A stretch of 64,000 nucleotides of DNA from Spiroplasma sp. NBRC 100390 (GCF_001886495.1 NZ_CP018022.1:1116001-1180000), one strand, 5' to 3'. Numbered from the stretch's first letter, positions 9,227-21,500 are shown. Notes: generated from the letters alone by a model not told the origin. A program made the numbers and translations.

Positions 9227-10926
9227 TGAAAAAATTACTAAGCATCTTAGGTGCAATAACAATTGTTACTTCTGCCAGCACCACTGTTGTTGCTTGTGGG
9301 AAAAAGAGCTTTGAACGTTTTACTGACCCAGCGATCGCTGATGAAGTTAAGCGTTGAATTATTGCCCAAATTGATTCAGAAAATCAATCAAGTTATGTAA
9401 AATATTCATTTAATGATATCTTTACAAAAGCAGACTTAAAAACGATGGCCGTACGATTATTGGATACTAATATTTCAAAATTCTTCTATGCTTCAGAAGA
9501 AGCAACAAGAGCTCGTTATACTGGCGTAACAATCGATGTTAGCAAACCAGAAAATGAACTAGCAAAACAAATTGTTAGTTTTGTTGAACAAGTTGCCCTT
9601 GATAATTTGTATACTAAATATTTAACTGGAATGTCAAATTATACACCATTGGAGTTAACAATTTCTGGGCAAGGATATGCTCCTGATTACCAATCAGAAA
9701 ATTGATATGTTGGAGGAGTTCAATCATATTTCTGAAAAACATCTGGAACAGCTCCTGATTATACGAAATCACGAAAAGATCAAGGTGAAAATAACTTTGA
9801 AATTCAAATTAAGCCTGCCGGAAGTAAATATACTGATTTTAATAAAATGACAGAAGATGAAAAGAAAATTGCTTTAAAAATTCGTTTTAATGACTATTAT
9901 AAACATGTTGAAGTTCCAGCTGTTATTGATAAGATTATTACTGCAACCTATTTACACCAAAACGAAGTTAAACGTTATGGTAGTGGCGATAAGACTGAAA
10001 TTTATTTGAACCGAAATGGGGCTTTGTTTAATGCGATGCAAACATGAGACACAATTGGTGGTTCACGTTGAAATTCATATGTTAAAATGGTCTGAGAATT
10101 TAAAGCAGACACAACTACTTTAAATAACCTATTTTCTAACGGTGGCCCATTGGAAAATGTGGAAACTTTAAATACTGATTTAACAAACAAAGAGGATACT
10201 CTAACAACAACCCTAAAAGAGATGTTTAATGCCAAGAATGGGGATGAATTCAAAAATATGGTTAACGAAGGAATTGATCCAATCTTTGGACTTAGTGGTT
10301 TTAAAGGTTTCGTTGGAATTGATAAAAATAAAAATCCAAATGACATTTTTACAACTCTAAATAATGCTGATGCATATAAACAAAAAATTATTGATGCAAC
10401 AACACCAGGAATTATTAAATCAGGCGAAGGAACAAGCCCTTCAAGTTATCAATTTTTAGATGCTAACCGAAGATTTGGTTCAGTTGTGCTAGTCTTACCA
10501 ATTTATACAATTGACTTAATGAAAAATATGAACATTAATTACCAAAATAATGCTACAAATAACAAGGAATTGTCATTAACTTGATATGGGTCGGGAGGAA
10601 CACCAACTGATCTAGACCAAGCATGAGTCGCACAACAAGGAGGCGCTAAACGTTCATTATCATGATTATATAATCAAAAAGGTTATTTAGGAACATATGA
10701 TGAAACTGGAAAACCACTTTATGATAAAGACGGAACTCCAACAAAGATTTCAAATGTTAAAGGACAAATCTTAAAATGAATTGAATATACTTTTGCTCAA
10801 CAATCAAACTTGCAAACAGCAGCAAAAACAAGACTATATTCATTAGCGTTTGGTTATAATCCAGAAAACGTTTATTCACAAACTTTATTTGATGCAATCG
10901 GATCATTTATTGTTAAAGAAGATTAA
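9226..10926 (+). CDS. Lipoprotein of unknown function, second of a pair
   Basis: A 566-residue predicted lipoprotein starting at the ATG that overlaps the upstream stop. The signal peptide MKKLLSILGAITIVTSAST ends at VVAC (Cys24). The opening is close to the signal peptides of the lipoproteins at 36.5-40.1 kb, but the body is different. No known domain is evident. The C-terminal part contains several TGA-coded tryptophans in WYG, WLYN and WIEY contexts. It is the last gene of a two-gene transcript ended by a clear terminator at 10915-10943. Confidence 0.85.
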
Positions 10927-10943
10927 AAAATCTTCTTTTTTTT
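10915..10943 (+). terminator. Terminator of the plus-strand lipoprotein pair
   Basis: AAAGAAGATT and AATCTTCTTT form a 10-bp stem around an AAAA loop, followed by further T residues. The left arm overlaps the end of the coding sequence, including the TAA at 10924-10926. Confidence 0.85.
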
Positions 10944-10952
10944 ATTTTAAAA

Positions 10953-10980
10953 ATAAAAAAAAGCAAACTATTTTGCTTTT
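10953..10980 (-). terminator. Terminator of the 73-residue protein gene
   Basis: On the minus strand AAAAGCAAAA and TTTGCTTTT pair and run into a T tract. It lies just after the stop of the minus-strand gene at 10994, back to back with the plus-strand terminator. Confidence 0.75.
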
Positions 10981-10993
10981 ATAAAATATTTAA

Positions 10994-11215
10994 TTAGTCT
11001 TCATATTTTTCATTTCAAACTTTTTTTACAGATGTTAGTAAATCTTCAAAGTAGGCCGCTTGTTCTAAATCATTAGGTTCATTACTTTTTTTTCGTTGGC
11101 TAATTTGATGTTTTAAAACTTCAAGATATGCATAAATATCTTCCCCTAGCATGCGGTATCGCCCAACAATTTCCCTAGCTTCATCATGAGCTGTTTTTGC
11201 GCGATTATTTTCCAT
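10994..11215 (-). CDS. Small protein of unknown function (73 aa)
   Basis: A 73-residue acidic-basic helical protein beginning MENNRAKTAHDEAREIV and ending KKVWNEKYED, the Trp being TGA-coded. An upstream in-frame ATG at 11224 would leave no room behind AGAGGAG. The ATG at 11215 sits 9 bases from it and is preferred. A TGGTATAAT extended -10 is found at 11263-11255. The charged, heptad-like pattern suggests a helical or coiled-coil protein. It stands alone between terminators. I do not recognise the family. Confidence 0.7.
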
Positions 11216-11430
11216 TATAATCATCTCCTCTCATTCTGGTTGCTACATAAATATATTATACCACAAAACTCAAGGAAGTATTAAATAACTTATAGTATTT
11301 AATTATAACAGAAAAACAATAAATTTGTAAAGAAAATTAAAAATTTTTAAATATTTGTTTTTTCTAGACCTCTAATTCTAATTCCCCCCATAAGTTTGTT
11401 ATAATTATTTTATAAGGAGCTGATGTAAAA

Positions 11431-11847
11431 ATGAACAAAAGTGATTGCATCTTTTGTAAAATTATTGCCCAAGAAATTCCAAGTAAAAAAATTTATGAAA
11501 ATGATCTTGTTTACGCTTTTTTAGATTTATTTCCAAGCAGTGATGGTCATACTTTAATAATTCCAAAAAAACACTTTGAGTATTATAGTGAGACAGATGA
11601 TGAACATTTAGCAGCTGTTGCAAAAGCTGGAAAAATGGTTGCCCAAAAAATGTATCAAGTTTTACACCCCGTTGGAATTAATTATGTTAGTAATGAAAAA
11701 AGTGAAGCTTTCCAACAAGTTTTTCATTATCATCTTCATATTATCCCGAAATATAAAAAGGAAGAAGGTTATGGTTTTAAACTAAACGTTGATAAAGAAA
11801 AATTACGTGGCCTTGATGAGATCAAAGAACTTTTAACCTTAAAATAA
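11431..11847 (+). CDS. HIT family nucleotide-binding hydrolase
   Basis: A 138-residue HIT-superfamily protein, of the group that hydrolyses or transfers nucleotidyl phosphoramidates and dinucleotides in the cytosol. The N-terminal CIFCKIIAQEIPSKK is the usual Hint/HIT opening and includes the two zinc-type cysteines. The catalytic histidine triad is seen in FHYHLHIIP (about residue 98). Length is normal. A TATAAT at 11400-11405 and AAGGAG at 11415-11420 precede the ATG, so the leader is very short. It is a single-gene unit facing tpx across a two-way terminator. Confidence 0.93.
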   Translation: MNKSDCIFCKIIAQEIPSKKIYENDLVYAFLDLFPSSDGHTLIIPKKHFEYYSETDDEHLAAVAKAGKMVAQKMYQVLHPVGINYVSNEKSEAFQQVFHYHLHIIPKYKKEEGYGFKLNVDKEKLRGLDEIKELLTLK

Positions 11848-11872
11848 AAAAGTATTTTATTAATACTTTTTT
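11846..11872. terminator. Two-way terminator between the HIT gene and tpx
   Basis: AAAAAAGTATT and AATACTTTTTT form an 11-bp stem around TTTAT-type loop bases, with T-runs on both strands. The genes on either side converge on it, and the tpx stop lies inside its right edge. Confidence 0.85.
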
Positions 11873-12371
11873 ATTTTTTACTACTTAAAAAATCATACAC
11901 TGCTTGATAATTTGGTTCATTACCAATTGGATTAACAATTTCAAGATATTCAACGATATTATCTTCATTTAAAATAATTACAGCTCGTGGTAAAATTTGT
12001 GAATCAGTAAAAACCAATCCTGATTTTGCCCCAAAGTCTCGATAATTATAATCCGAAATTAAGAAATGTGCTTCATCTTTAAACGATTCACAACATCTTT
12101 CTTGAGCAAATGGCAAATCTCTTGAAATCGTAATTAAACGAGCATTATTATAATCCTTCATACTTTCATTAAACTTAACTGTTTGTGTATAACAAACACT
12201 AGTATCAATACTTGGAATTGACGAAATAACTTTATAGTTTGCTCTAACATCATCGATATGAAAATCACTCATATCACCATTTGTTGCTCTAAATTCTAAT
12301 TTATCCCCAACTTTAATAATATCTTGTTTAATATGTGAAAACACATCACCATCTAGTTTAAATGCTCCCAT
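11871..12371 (-). CDS. tpx: Thiol peroxidase Tpx
   Basis: A 166-residue atypical 2-Cys peroxiredoxin that reduces hydroperoxides with thioredoxin. The peroxidatic cysteine is in PSIDTSVCYTQT (about residue 60). The resolving cysteine is in SRDLPFAQERCC (about residue 94), where a second adjacent cysteine replaces the usual FC. Length fits the family. Its ATG lies inside the end of the radical-SAM gene (14-bp overlap), so it is the last gene of an operon with a Clp-like ATPase and a radical-SAM enzyme. That context may hint at protection of an oxygen-sensitive radical or Fe-S enzyme. Confidence 0.95.
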   Translation of the reverse strand: MGAFKLDGDVFSHIKQDIIKVGDKLEFRATNGDMSDFHIDDVRANYKVISSIPSIDTSVCYTQTVKFNESMKDYNNARLITISRDLPFAQERCCESFKDEAHFLISDYNYRDFGAKSGLVFTDSQILPRAVIILNEDNIVEYLEIVNPIGNEPNYQAVYDFLSSKK

Positions 12372-12981
12372 CTTTTTTGTCCTCCTCTTTTTTTAAAATC
12401 GTTTCTTCATTGTTGACGAGGTGTGCACCATCGCCGTTAATAATCATACTATTATTTTTAGTAACAGTAAATTCAGCTTCAATAATATTTTGTTCAAAAT
12501 AATCATTGTCTTGATAAATATCACTTAGTTTAATTACCCGTTGATTGGTTGAACCAATTAAACGCCGTTTTTTGTCTAGTTTTTCAATAATAAATGGCCC
12601 ATCAATTAAAATATCAATTTTAGCTAAAATTGCCGGGTGTTTTTCTTGTAATAGTTCGTATAAAAAGCCAGAAAAAACAATTACTGTTAAATTGTTTGCT
12701 TGACACAACGTTACTAATTCCAATAATGCCCGTGGTTGAATAAACGGTTCGCCTCCCAAAATAGTAATTCCTTCAATTTGAAAGCGCTCTTGCGCATCCT
12801 TAATTGCTTTAAAAAGTTCACTAACTTCCATCACATTACGATTAATTAACGGAATCATTTCTTGGTTACTACATCCTTTACAATTAATAATACATCCTTG
12901 CATTCATAAGGCGAAACGGTTCCCCGGGCCTTCAATTGTTGTAAAAGAAACAAACCGATTAAAATTAATTAAATTACTCAT
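12358..12981 (-). CDS. Radical-SAM activating enzyme, NrdG/PflA-like
   Basis: A 207-residue radical-SAM protein. ATG 12981 is followed by MSNLINFNRFVSFTTIEGPGN. The 4Fe-4S cysteines lie in CIINCKGC (about residues 31-38), a CX3CX2C motif. GGEPFIQP and DILIDGPFI follow, and SNQRVI resembles the end of anaerobic ribonucleotide reductase activases. About 50 extra residues follow with no known motif. No NrdD or pyruvate-formate lyase gene is in the window. The gene starts 3 bp after the AAA+ ATPase stop and overlaps tpx. Family membership is clear; the substrate is not. Confidence 0.85.
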
Positions 12982-12984
12982 TAT

Positions 12985-14805
12985 TTATTTTAAGCTATAT
13001 TCAATTTGATGACCATTAGCTTGTGCCAAAATTGTTTGACCCGCTTTAAAACTAGTTTGATTAGCAAATATAAAGGAGCTTAACCCATCAACAATATGTT
13101 TTTCAATACTATTTAACAAGTCACGTCCCCCTTTTTTATCATCGGCATCTTGAATAATAATTGGTAAAATTTGTTCCAACTGAATAAACTCTAATTTCAC
13201 CTTATATTTTTCTCATACCGCCACTTGAATTGGCCGTAATTTCTGTGTGATTAATTTTGCTTTAAAATTAATGTCCTTAATAAAATTAAACGGAATAATA
13301 TTATTCCCAATTCGCCCTAATAACTCTGGACGTCTTAATTCGGTGCGAAAATGGTCAGAAACCTTTTGAATAAATTGCTTTTCAATCTCTGAAAATTCTA
13401 AACTATCATCAACTTCACTAGCACCAATATTTGAAGTAAAGATAATAAAAGAATCAGAAAAACTAACAGTTTGCCCCTTATTATCTGTTAAGCGCCCATC
13501 TTCTAAGATTTGTAAAAACTTATCTAAAATTCGTGGGTGTGCTTTTTCAATTTCATCAAATAATAAAACACTAAAAGGTTTTTCTTTAATTGCATTAGTT
13601 AATTGCCCACCTTCTTCATAACCAACATAACCTGGCGGGGCTCCAATTAATTTTTGATCACTAGCTTCCTGATTATATTCTGACATATCAAAGCGAATAC
13701 AATTTTTTTCATCACCAAATAGAAATTTTGCTAATGCTTTTGCCAATTCAGTTTTCCCAACCCCCGTTGGGCCAACAAAAAATAATGTTCCCTTGGGCTT
13801 TGTTCGTTTTGAAGAATATTGAACACCAGACAACCCCGTAAAGGCTTTATAAACAACATTTTTCACTTTGACAATTGCATGGTCTTGACCAATAACCCGT
13901 TTTTTTAACTCTGTTTCAATTGTTGCTAATTTTTCATAATTCATTTCTTCTCATGGTGAAACCTTATCACCATATTGATAAGAATTTAATAATTTTTCAA
14001 ACGGTAACCGTTCATCAATATTGTTTGAGAATTTAATTAATTGATAAACTTCTTTCAAAGTTCATCCCTCCATAGTATCATAAATATCTTGTAATTTTAG
14101 AATATCTGTACTTAAATCTTCCGTAATCTTAAAAAAGCTCTTATTAGTTAAAATAAATTTCTCACGTTCCTCGCGATTTGGTTTTGTTAAAGTAATTGTT
14201 GTGACATCCGGATTATTTAAATAAAATGATGTTGGTAACTTTCCAACACTATTGGTAATAAAAATAATTGCAGTATCAAAATCAACTATTTCTGATTGAT
14301 CAAATTTTTTATCGCGAAAAGCTTTACTTAAAGAGATTAAGTTAACACGTTCCTCTTCACTCAATGCTTGTTCATTTGAAAATAAATAATCTGAAAAATC
14401 AGCAACAAAAGCAACTTTTTTAGGACTTGGTGTTAACATATTTCGACGAACAATGGCAAAAAATTCTGCTAAAGTTGGAAACTGTCCAGTTGGACCATTA
14501 TCTTGGTTATTAGCATTATTAATTACTTCTTGACCAAAATCATAAGCTTCCCCTTCTTTGCTTTTTTGTTGTGGTTCAGCTGTTAGAGCTAAGTTTTTAA
14601 TATTTCCACCAGTTAATCCATCAATTCGATCTCAAGTAAAAATGTCATTAAAACCTTTCTCCTTTAATAAACCACGTAATTTATCTTTTAAACCGACATA
14701 ACCGTTATTTATTTGATAAATATCATTAACGTTTCCTTCAAGAATAACACAACGTTTAATCCCAATTTGGTTCTTTAACTTGTCTAAATTACTTTTAACA
14801 CTCAT
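12985..14805 (-). CDS. AAA+ ATPase with Clp/Hsp100-type C-terminal module
   Basis: A 606-residue protein. The C-terminal half carries a complete Clp-type AAA+ module: RVIGQDHAI (about 303), Walker A GPTGVGKTELAKAL (345-352), pore-loop text GYVGYEEGGQLT, Walker B VLLFDEIEKAHP, and sensor and arginine motifs near TSNIG and RPELLGRI. The N-terminal half, about 290 residues, resembles a degenerate AAA domain without a Walker A (VAFVADFSDYL, TAIIFITNSVG, TLTKPNREEREKFI). It lacks the repeat N-domain of ClpB/ClpC. It is first in an operon with a radical-SAM activase and tpx. An unfoldase or remodelling role is inferred. Confidence 0.8.
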
Positions 14806-14983
14806 TTATTTGCTCCCTCTAATCATTACTTTGATTCTAATTTTTTTAAAATAAAATTAGGAATTAATCCTAAAAATAATTAATCTCACTATAAGTTATT
14901 ATACTATTTATTTCCCGTAAATTATTTTTAAAATGCCATTCTCCTTATTTCTAAAAAATATTATAACAGTAAATATCTAAAAT

Positions 14984-15023
14984 AAAATGGATGCATAAAG
15001 AACAAGTTTATGCGTCCATTTTT
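14984..15023 (-). terminator. Terminator of the helicase/coiled-coil operon
   Basis: AAAATGGACGCATAAA and TTTATGCATCCATTTT pair on the minus strand (one mismatch) around a CTTGTTC loop, followed by ATTTT. It lies between the 365-residue coiled-coil gene and the AAA+ gene and separates the two operons. Confidence 0.75.
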
Positions 15024-15039
15024 CTTGGCATATTTAATA

Positions 15040-16137
15040 TTATTTCTTTTTTGTTTTATGATCAATTTGCACTTTTGCTTGATTCATAATTTTATCAGGA
15101 TTTAAATATGTTTTTTTTATTTCTTTTGATAATGATACATCATACATCGATAAATCATTAACAAATGGTTGTTCATCAACATCATGGGCATGCCCTTCAT
15201 AACCTTCAAATTTGTAAGTAAACCGCCCATCAAGATATACTTTAAAAATTGCTTCTTCTCCCGTTACTTTTTTAGCATAAACAATGACAAGACTATCATC
15301 GTTTTCCTTCGTAATTCGAATATCATTACTATCAACAATAAAACCACGTTTTTGAATTGCTTGTAAAATTGCGGCGATTGCATGTTTTCGAGCTGATTCA
15401 TCTAATTGTTGACTAATAATTTTATTTTGTAAAGCCAATGCTTTTTGATTCAAAGCATCCGAATCATTAACACCAGTTTGGTTAAATTCTTCTAGTACCG
15501 GTGCTAACTCAGCATTAATAAATTTATCGTCGCCAATTTGGGCTTTAAAACTATTTAAATACTGATTTTTCATAAAGTCTGCCGAAGCACGATAGTTATT
15601 AATTTCATCTTGCACAAGATCTGAAATTGTATTTGGGTCTAAATTAACAAGCTGGTTTTTATTTGTTTTGAAAAAATTCATAATGAAAGCTTTTGTAATA
15701 TTATCATCAAACATCCCCAATAGTTCTTGTTCTAATGTTTGATAATTTAAATTAGTACGATTTTTCAAATTTATTAATCGTTGTTTTGTTTCATCCTCAA
15801 TAACTTTTACTTTTAACACTTCAATTTTTTGTTGAATTTCTGCTAAACGCAATGTTTTTTGTTCTAAGAAAAAATTAACTTGTTTTGCTAATTCTAACTC
15901 AACATGCTTAACCTTTTGCAGTTCTGCAACTAACGGATTAGTTTCTAAATCAATTAGAATTTGATTTAATTCTTGTAAATATGTTTCAATTGCTTGGCAA
16001 TTTAGTCCACTAGCATCAATACTTTTTAGTTGCTTTAATAATAATTGTAAGTTTTCTTTAACAAAATTAATATTTAAACTTAATCTTTCAATTTTTTTTT
16101 GATAATTATACATTACCTGTTCAACGCTCATACTCAT
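15040..16137 (-). CDS. Coiled-coil protein of unknown function, third gene of helicase operon
   Basis: A 365-residue protein with no internal TGA. The first 150 residues are a run of heptad-like helices rich in Leu, Lys, Gln and Glu (for example LQLLLKQLKSID, ELELAKQVNFFLEQ). After a middle helical section, the C-terminal 100 residues look like a compact mixed alpha/beta domain (RGFIVDSNDIRITKENDDSLVIVYAKK, YLDGRFTYKFEGYEGH). There is no signal peptide or membrane segment, so it should be cytosolic. Its ATG overlaps the stop of the 791-residue gene (TAATG at 16139-16135). I do not recognise the family. Confidence 0.8.
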   Translation of the reverse strand: MSMSVEQVMYNYQKKIERLSLNINFVKENLQLLLKQLKSIDASGLNCQAIETYLQELNQILIDLETNPLVAELQKVKHVELELAKQVNFFLEQKTLRLAEIQQKIEVLKVKVIEDETKQRLINLKNRTNLNYQTLEQELLGMFDDNITKAFIMNFFKTNKNQLVNLDPNTISDLVQDEINNYRASADFMKNQYLNSFKAQIGDDKFINAELAPVLEEFNQTGVNDSDALNQKALALQNKIISQQLDESARKHAIAAILQAIQKRGFIVDSNDIRITKENDDSLVIVYAKKVTGEEAIFKVYLDGRFTYKFEGYEGHAHDVDEQPFVNDLSMYDVSLSKEIKKTYLNPDKIMNQAKVQIDHKTKKK

Positions 16138-18512
16138 TAGTTTAACACCTCTTCTATTTCTTGCTGTAGTTTTTTTAATGCCTCACGATTTTTATTATCG
16201 TTTTGTTCATCACGGGCTTTTTCACAATATAAATATAGTCGTAATTCATGATATATTCTCATCATTTCTTTTTGCTTGTTTTTATCAAAAAGTTCTTTAC
16301 AAACAAATAATTTTTCATTAATTCCTTTCAAGCGTTGGTCTTTTGCTTTTAAAATAGCAGTAATTTTTTCTTCCATTATATTTATCAAATATAACGCGGC
16401 TTTATCAAAATAACAAAAATCAAGGTATTCCTGAAATTTAGGTTCCGAATTAAACATTTCTTTAAACTTAATAGCTTTGTAGGTAATTTCTAATTGCGAC
16501 AAGGACCCTAATAATTGAATGGTTAAATCATCGCCATGGTTAATATTTTTAAAACGTTCACTAATAGTTGTAATCTTAGCTCAAATATCTTGCCAATGAC
16601 GCTGCAATCCACTTGTTTCCCGTTTTTTCATTTCATTAAAATACTTTAGATACTCTTCAGCATAACCATACAGATTAACCAATAAAGTAATATTCTTACT
16701 TAAATTTATTGTAGTGACTTCTTCAAATAATTCACGATGTAAATTATCATTATTAAGAGCAAAAAGAAATTTGGTTAAAATAGCGAATAAATTTTGATTT
16801 CAAATTTTTTCTACAATTGTTGAACTTGCAACATTAGTTAATTCTAATAATTGTTTTAATGTCACATCATCTTGATGATAAAGTTCTTGTAACATACTTA
16901 AAACTTCTTTACTTGCTAACAAATCATTGTTTGTTAAAACTTGATATCCTTTAACAATATGCTGTTGATCTTTTGCTTGTTGTTTCATTGCAGTAATTAA
17001 AAGCATATGCATCTTTGTAAAATAATTTGGTTTTAAAATAAAATTAGTTAAAATTTGTTCACATTTATATAAAATTGAAATCTTATTTTGAAAATCATTT
17101 GCACTAATCCCTTTTAAAATATTATCAAAAGCATTTTCATTTTGATTAAAAAGGTCAATTAAATAACAATAAATAAAAAGATTATTAACCTTATTACTAT
17201 GAATTGTTTCATAAATATTTTCTTGCTCATTTTTTAACAAGGTTTCTAAACTTTGTAAAATTTTTTTAAATAAAAGTTTACTATGATCTGGTAAAAACTT
17301 TTGTGCTGTAATAATTTGCCGGTTTAACATTATTAATTCAGTTGACTGTAACACATAGTCTTCTGTCTCATTTTTATCATTAAGAAATAATGTTAAGAAA
17401 TAATCATGAATTGGTAAGATGGTTTTATCTAAGTAAAAAATTGGAATTGAACCGGTTAAATCACCTATTTCAGTACTATGGTCAGCATTAACAAAAATAA
17501 TACAATGAACATTATTATCAAAATAATATTTGTGATTTAAAACGGCCTTTGGATTAACGCTTGTTGCATTAATAATTAAAATTCGAGGATTTATTAATGT
17601 TGAAGTAATATGACGAGGATCTTGTTGATAATCACTTTCTAATGTATTTGTTGCAATCTTTTGAATATTTAAATTAAAATCCGTTGTTAAATCCTTTGTC
17701 ATTGTTGTTAAAAAATAATCTAAAATTTTTGTTCGTAAATTAACATTATTTTCAATAACGTTTTGCAAATTTTTATCATTAATAACTTGCATTTTAATAT
17801 CTTTAAAAGTAGTTAAAGTTAACACTACTTCCTTTGCTTCATAAACATCAGTTAATAATTTATTAATTTGCTCATTGTTATGCTTAATTTCCTGTTGTTT
17901 CTTTCGAATTGAAGTAAATGTTGTATCATCACTAAACATATTATATTTATTAGGAGTAGTTTTATAATCTTCTAAAAACTTAAATAAATCACCACCAGTA
18001 AAACTTGGTTCATGTTCTGGGAAAATAGTTAAATCATTATTATTAATTTTTTCCGTTAGCATCAAATGTTCATTATTAATATATCGTTGGTTAGTAAAAA
18101 TATCAAACAGAAAATCAATTGTTGCCTCACGATTATTATTTTTACTTAACAAGTAACCCTTCTCTAAGGCTTGTAATGCTTCTTTGGAAATATAAAAAAT
18201 CCCAATTGCTCGATCAATTCATTCTTGTTCAGCATAACTATTAGCCAAATAATTTAATGACCCTTGCGAATTAATTTCAATCGTGTTTTCCTTTTCAATT
18301 AAATCTTTTAAACATTCAGCGTAAATTTTAAGGTTAAAAATCTGCAATTCTTCTTGTAAAATATTGGCCAAGGACTTTTCTTTATTCGGATAATTAGCAA
18401 TAGCATTTAAAATTACATACTGAAAAAAAGCTGGTCTCTTCGGAGTTTGATAACCAACAACTGTTGTTAATTTTTTTCAGTTTTTATAGACCTTAACTAT
18501 TCCTAATTTCAT
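16137..18512 (-). CDS. Large helical protein of unknown function, second gene of helicase operon
   Basis: A 791-residue protein starting at ATG 18512 behind AGAGGT, 16 bp after the helicase stop. The first 150 residues (KNWKKLTTVVGYQTPKR, YVILNAIANYPNKEKSLANIL) could include a winged-helix-like fold. A middle part has an alternating-strand stretch (PRILIINATSV, VHCIIFVNADHS) reminiscent of a degenerate nucleotide-binding domain, but I see no Walker motif. The rest is helical with coiled-coil potential. TGA codes for Trp at several sites. It overlaps the next gene by one base, implying a stoichiometric complex. No family recognised. Confidence 0.8.
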
Positions 18513-18528
18513 TTTCTACCTCTAACTT

Positions 18529-21500
18529 CTATGATAACAAATCTTTTGCATATCAAATAAGACCATAATTATTAATAATTCGCAAAATTTCATAATATGC
18601 TTTAATTGTTGTTGTAACATTTGGATTAATAACCGTTGGAATCTCAACATCAATATTAGCAAAGAAATTAACTGCCCCAATAATAATTAACATATTCTTT
18701 GCTCGGGAAAAAGCAACATTTAACCGCTCATATTTTTTAATAAATTCTTTATTAGCATTAAGTTGTCTTTGCGGATGACGAACAGTATTCACAATAACAA
18801 TTTCTGTTTCTCGCCCTTGATAATCATCAACAGTTGAAACTTCAACTTTAATATTTTTAAATTTTAAATTACTAATAGTTTTCCGTAAGTTTTTTACATG
18901 TAATCCATAAAAACTAATAACCGCCACTTTTGGTTGTTTTTCTAATTTAGTGGTTAAATTATTATATCCTAGTTCAATTAACTGAAGCACTTTAATCGTT
19001 AAATTAATTTCTAATCAATTAAAAAGACTGGTACTACCACTTTCGCCTTGTTCATAAACAAAATTTTGATTTTCATCTTTTGTTGAATCAATTCAATAAA
19101 TTGCTTTCTCACTATCGAAAATTTTTAACCCCTTGTCGTTTTCAACTGTAACATAATGCTGTTTTTCATTATTTTGATTTATTTCGTCTCCTAGCTGCAA
19201 TTGATTTTCATAAAAAACATTAACAATCCGCATAATGTCTTCATGACTACGATATTGATTAATTAAAATCTCTTTAACTGAATCATCACATTTCGAAATA
19301 ATCTTTTTAAACATTGAATTAGTCACTAGCTCTAAAAAATCATTATAACTATAATTTTCGTTATAAATATCATTAACTAAAGCAACATCTTCTTCGCGAT
19401 ATGGCATGATTGGTGGTAGCTGGCGATAATCGCCCACTAGAACGACGGCTTTACCATAAACTAATGGCATAAAGATTTCCATTGGTGTTAATTTACTTAC
19501 CTCATCAATCACAACAACATCGAACCCAAATTTTTTAATATCAATATCAGCAATATTATAATCCTGTAAAACCTTATTTTTACTTTGGGCATATGATTGA
19601 TTTGAAGTTGCTGTCATTGCAACAACATTAACACTATCTTGTAAAAATTGATTGGCATAGTTAACGGTATCACGTTCCATTGCGGAGGTAAAACGATCAT
19701 TTTGAATACCTTCTTGGTTTAAGAAATCAGCAATATTATAATTTTTATCTAAGAAAGTAATCATATTATTAACAAAATTACCCTTTGTTGCTTTTTCATT
19801 AATAATAGTCTTCATATCATGATCAATGCTATTAATAACCTTATCAATTTCATTAATTGTTGCCGTGATATCTTTTACAACTAAATTTAAGTTAAAAACA
19901 TGATTAATACTATTAACAATATTTTCAATCTCAATTTTCAAAGTATTAATTCGGTTATTTAATGCTGCAATGTCACTTTCTAAATATGATATTTCTCGCT
20001 CATTTTTATTAACATCAATTTGATTTATTAATTTTTCGTTATCATTAATTTGTTTTTCATATTGACCTTTTAACTTTAAAAGGTCTTTTTTAAATTCTCG
20101 TTGCAAATTTTGATAAACAACATTTTCTTGTTTTAACGAAAGTTGTTGTTTTAATTCTAAAATTTCATTTTGGGCCACTTGAAGTTTTTCAATTCATGCA
20201 TCATCACGAAATGTTTGACTAACATTCTTTAATTCTGTTAATTCTTGTTCTTTTTTTACTAATAATGGATTGACAGGTCCTGATTCTGTTAATAATTGTT
20301 GATAGGTATTTGTTAAAGAATATGATTCATCAAATTGAAAACCTAGTTTTTCTTGAATTAAAGTTCCAAAATACTTATTAAATAATTCAACTAAATCTGT
20401 TGTTGAAGTAATAATCCCTTCTCAATTTAAGTTGCCTAAAAACTCTATTGCATTATCAATATTATTAATGTCAACTTTTAATCTTCGGTTATCCTTTTGA
20501 TATTCCAATTTTTGATTACCTAGCATTTCTTGTTCTGCAACTAACTCATTTACCTTTTGTGTTCAAGTATTATAATCTTTGATTTCCTGTTCAAGCATCT
20601 TCGCACGAGCTTTAAGACTTTGTAACTCTTTTTTTTGATTTTCATAATCATAGTCAATTGCATTCCATTTTGTTAAGTACTGACGCATTAAATGAGAATA
20701 AATAAAGCGATAATTATTAAAAATTAATTTATCCGGATTAAAATCATTAAAACGATTTTTTTTTCGAACTTCTTCGCCGGTTAACCGTAATGGTACTAAC
20801 ATTGGCGTCTTATATAATCTCGTTAAAACATTATCAATCGCAGTATGATTTTGAGAAGATATCAAAACTTTTTTTCCAAGTTTAGCATATTGATAAACTA
20901 ATTCAGCAATAAACTCTGTTTTCCCTGTTCCTGGTGGCCCTTGCAATAAGAAAATATCTTGCGAATTAAGGGCTTTAACTAATGCCTTTTTTTGATTTAA
21001 ATTCAAATTAGTAGAAGCAAAATGTAGTTGTTCTAACGTTATTAAATGATGTTGTGATTTTAATTTAACATCTTCAATATTAAAAATATAGTTAATTAAA
21101 TAAGGGTTAGCAACATCATTTTTACTAATTTTATCTAAAATTACACTACTACGACGAATTAAAGTTGAATCTCCTTTTCCAATATAAGTTAAATAACCAT
21201 ACTGGGGAATAATGTTTGTTAGTTCTTTTAATGAAATATCATCATCATTTTTTATTTCATAAAAGCAACTAATGATTTGATACTTGCTTAAATGGTCAAC
21301 AGCTAATTTAATTGTTTCTGAATCAATTTCTTTTTCTTTTGTAATATTATTTTCAATCATATACAATTTCATTAATTCTTTAATAACATTAAGATTAGGA
21401 TTTTGATGTTCTTTTGTTGTTGTAATATTAAAACCTAAATCATAGATATCTGTTCCATCTTGGGCATAACTATCACTAAAATTAAAAGTAAATAAGGTTA

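Noticed and set aside
10002-10346. A minus-strand frame of 114 codons within the plus-strand lipoprotein
   Set aside because: It is a shadow of a long lipoprotein frame and has no start signal.
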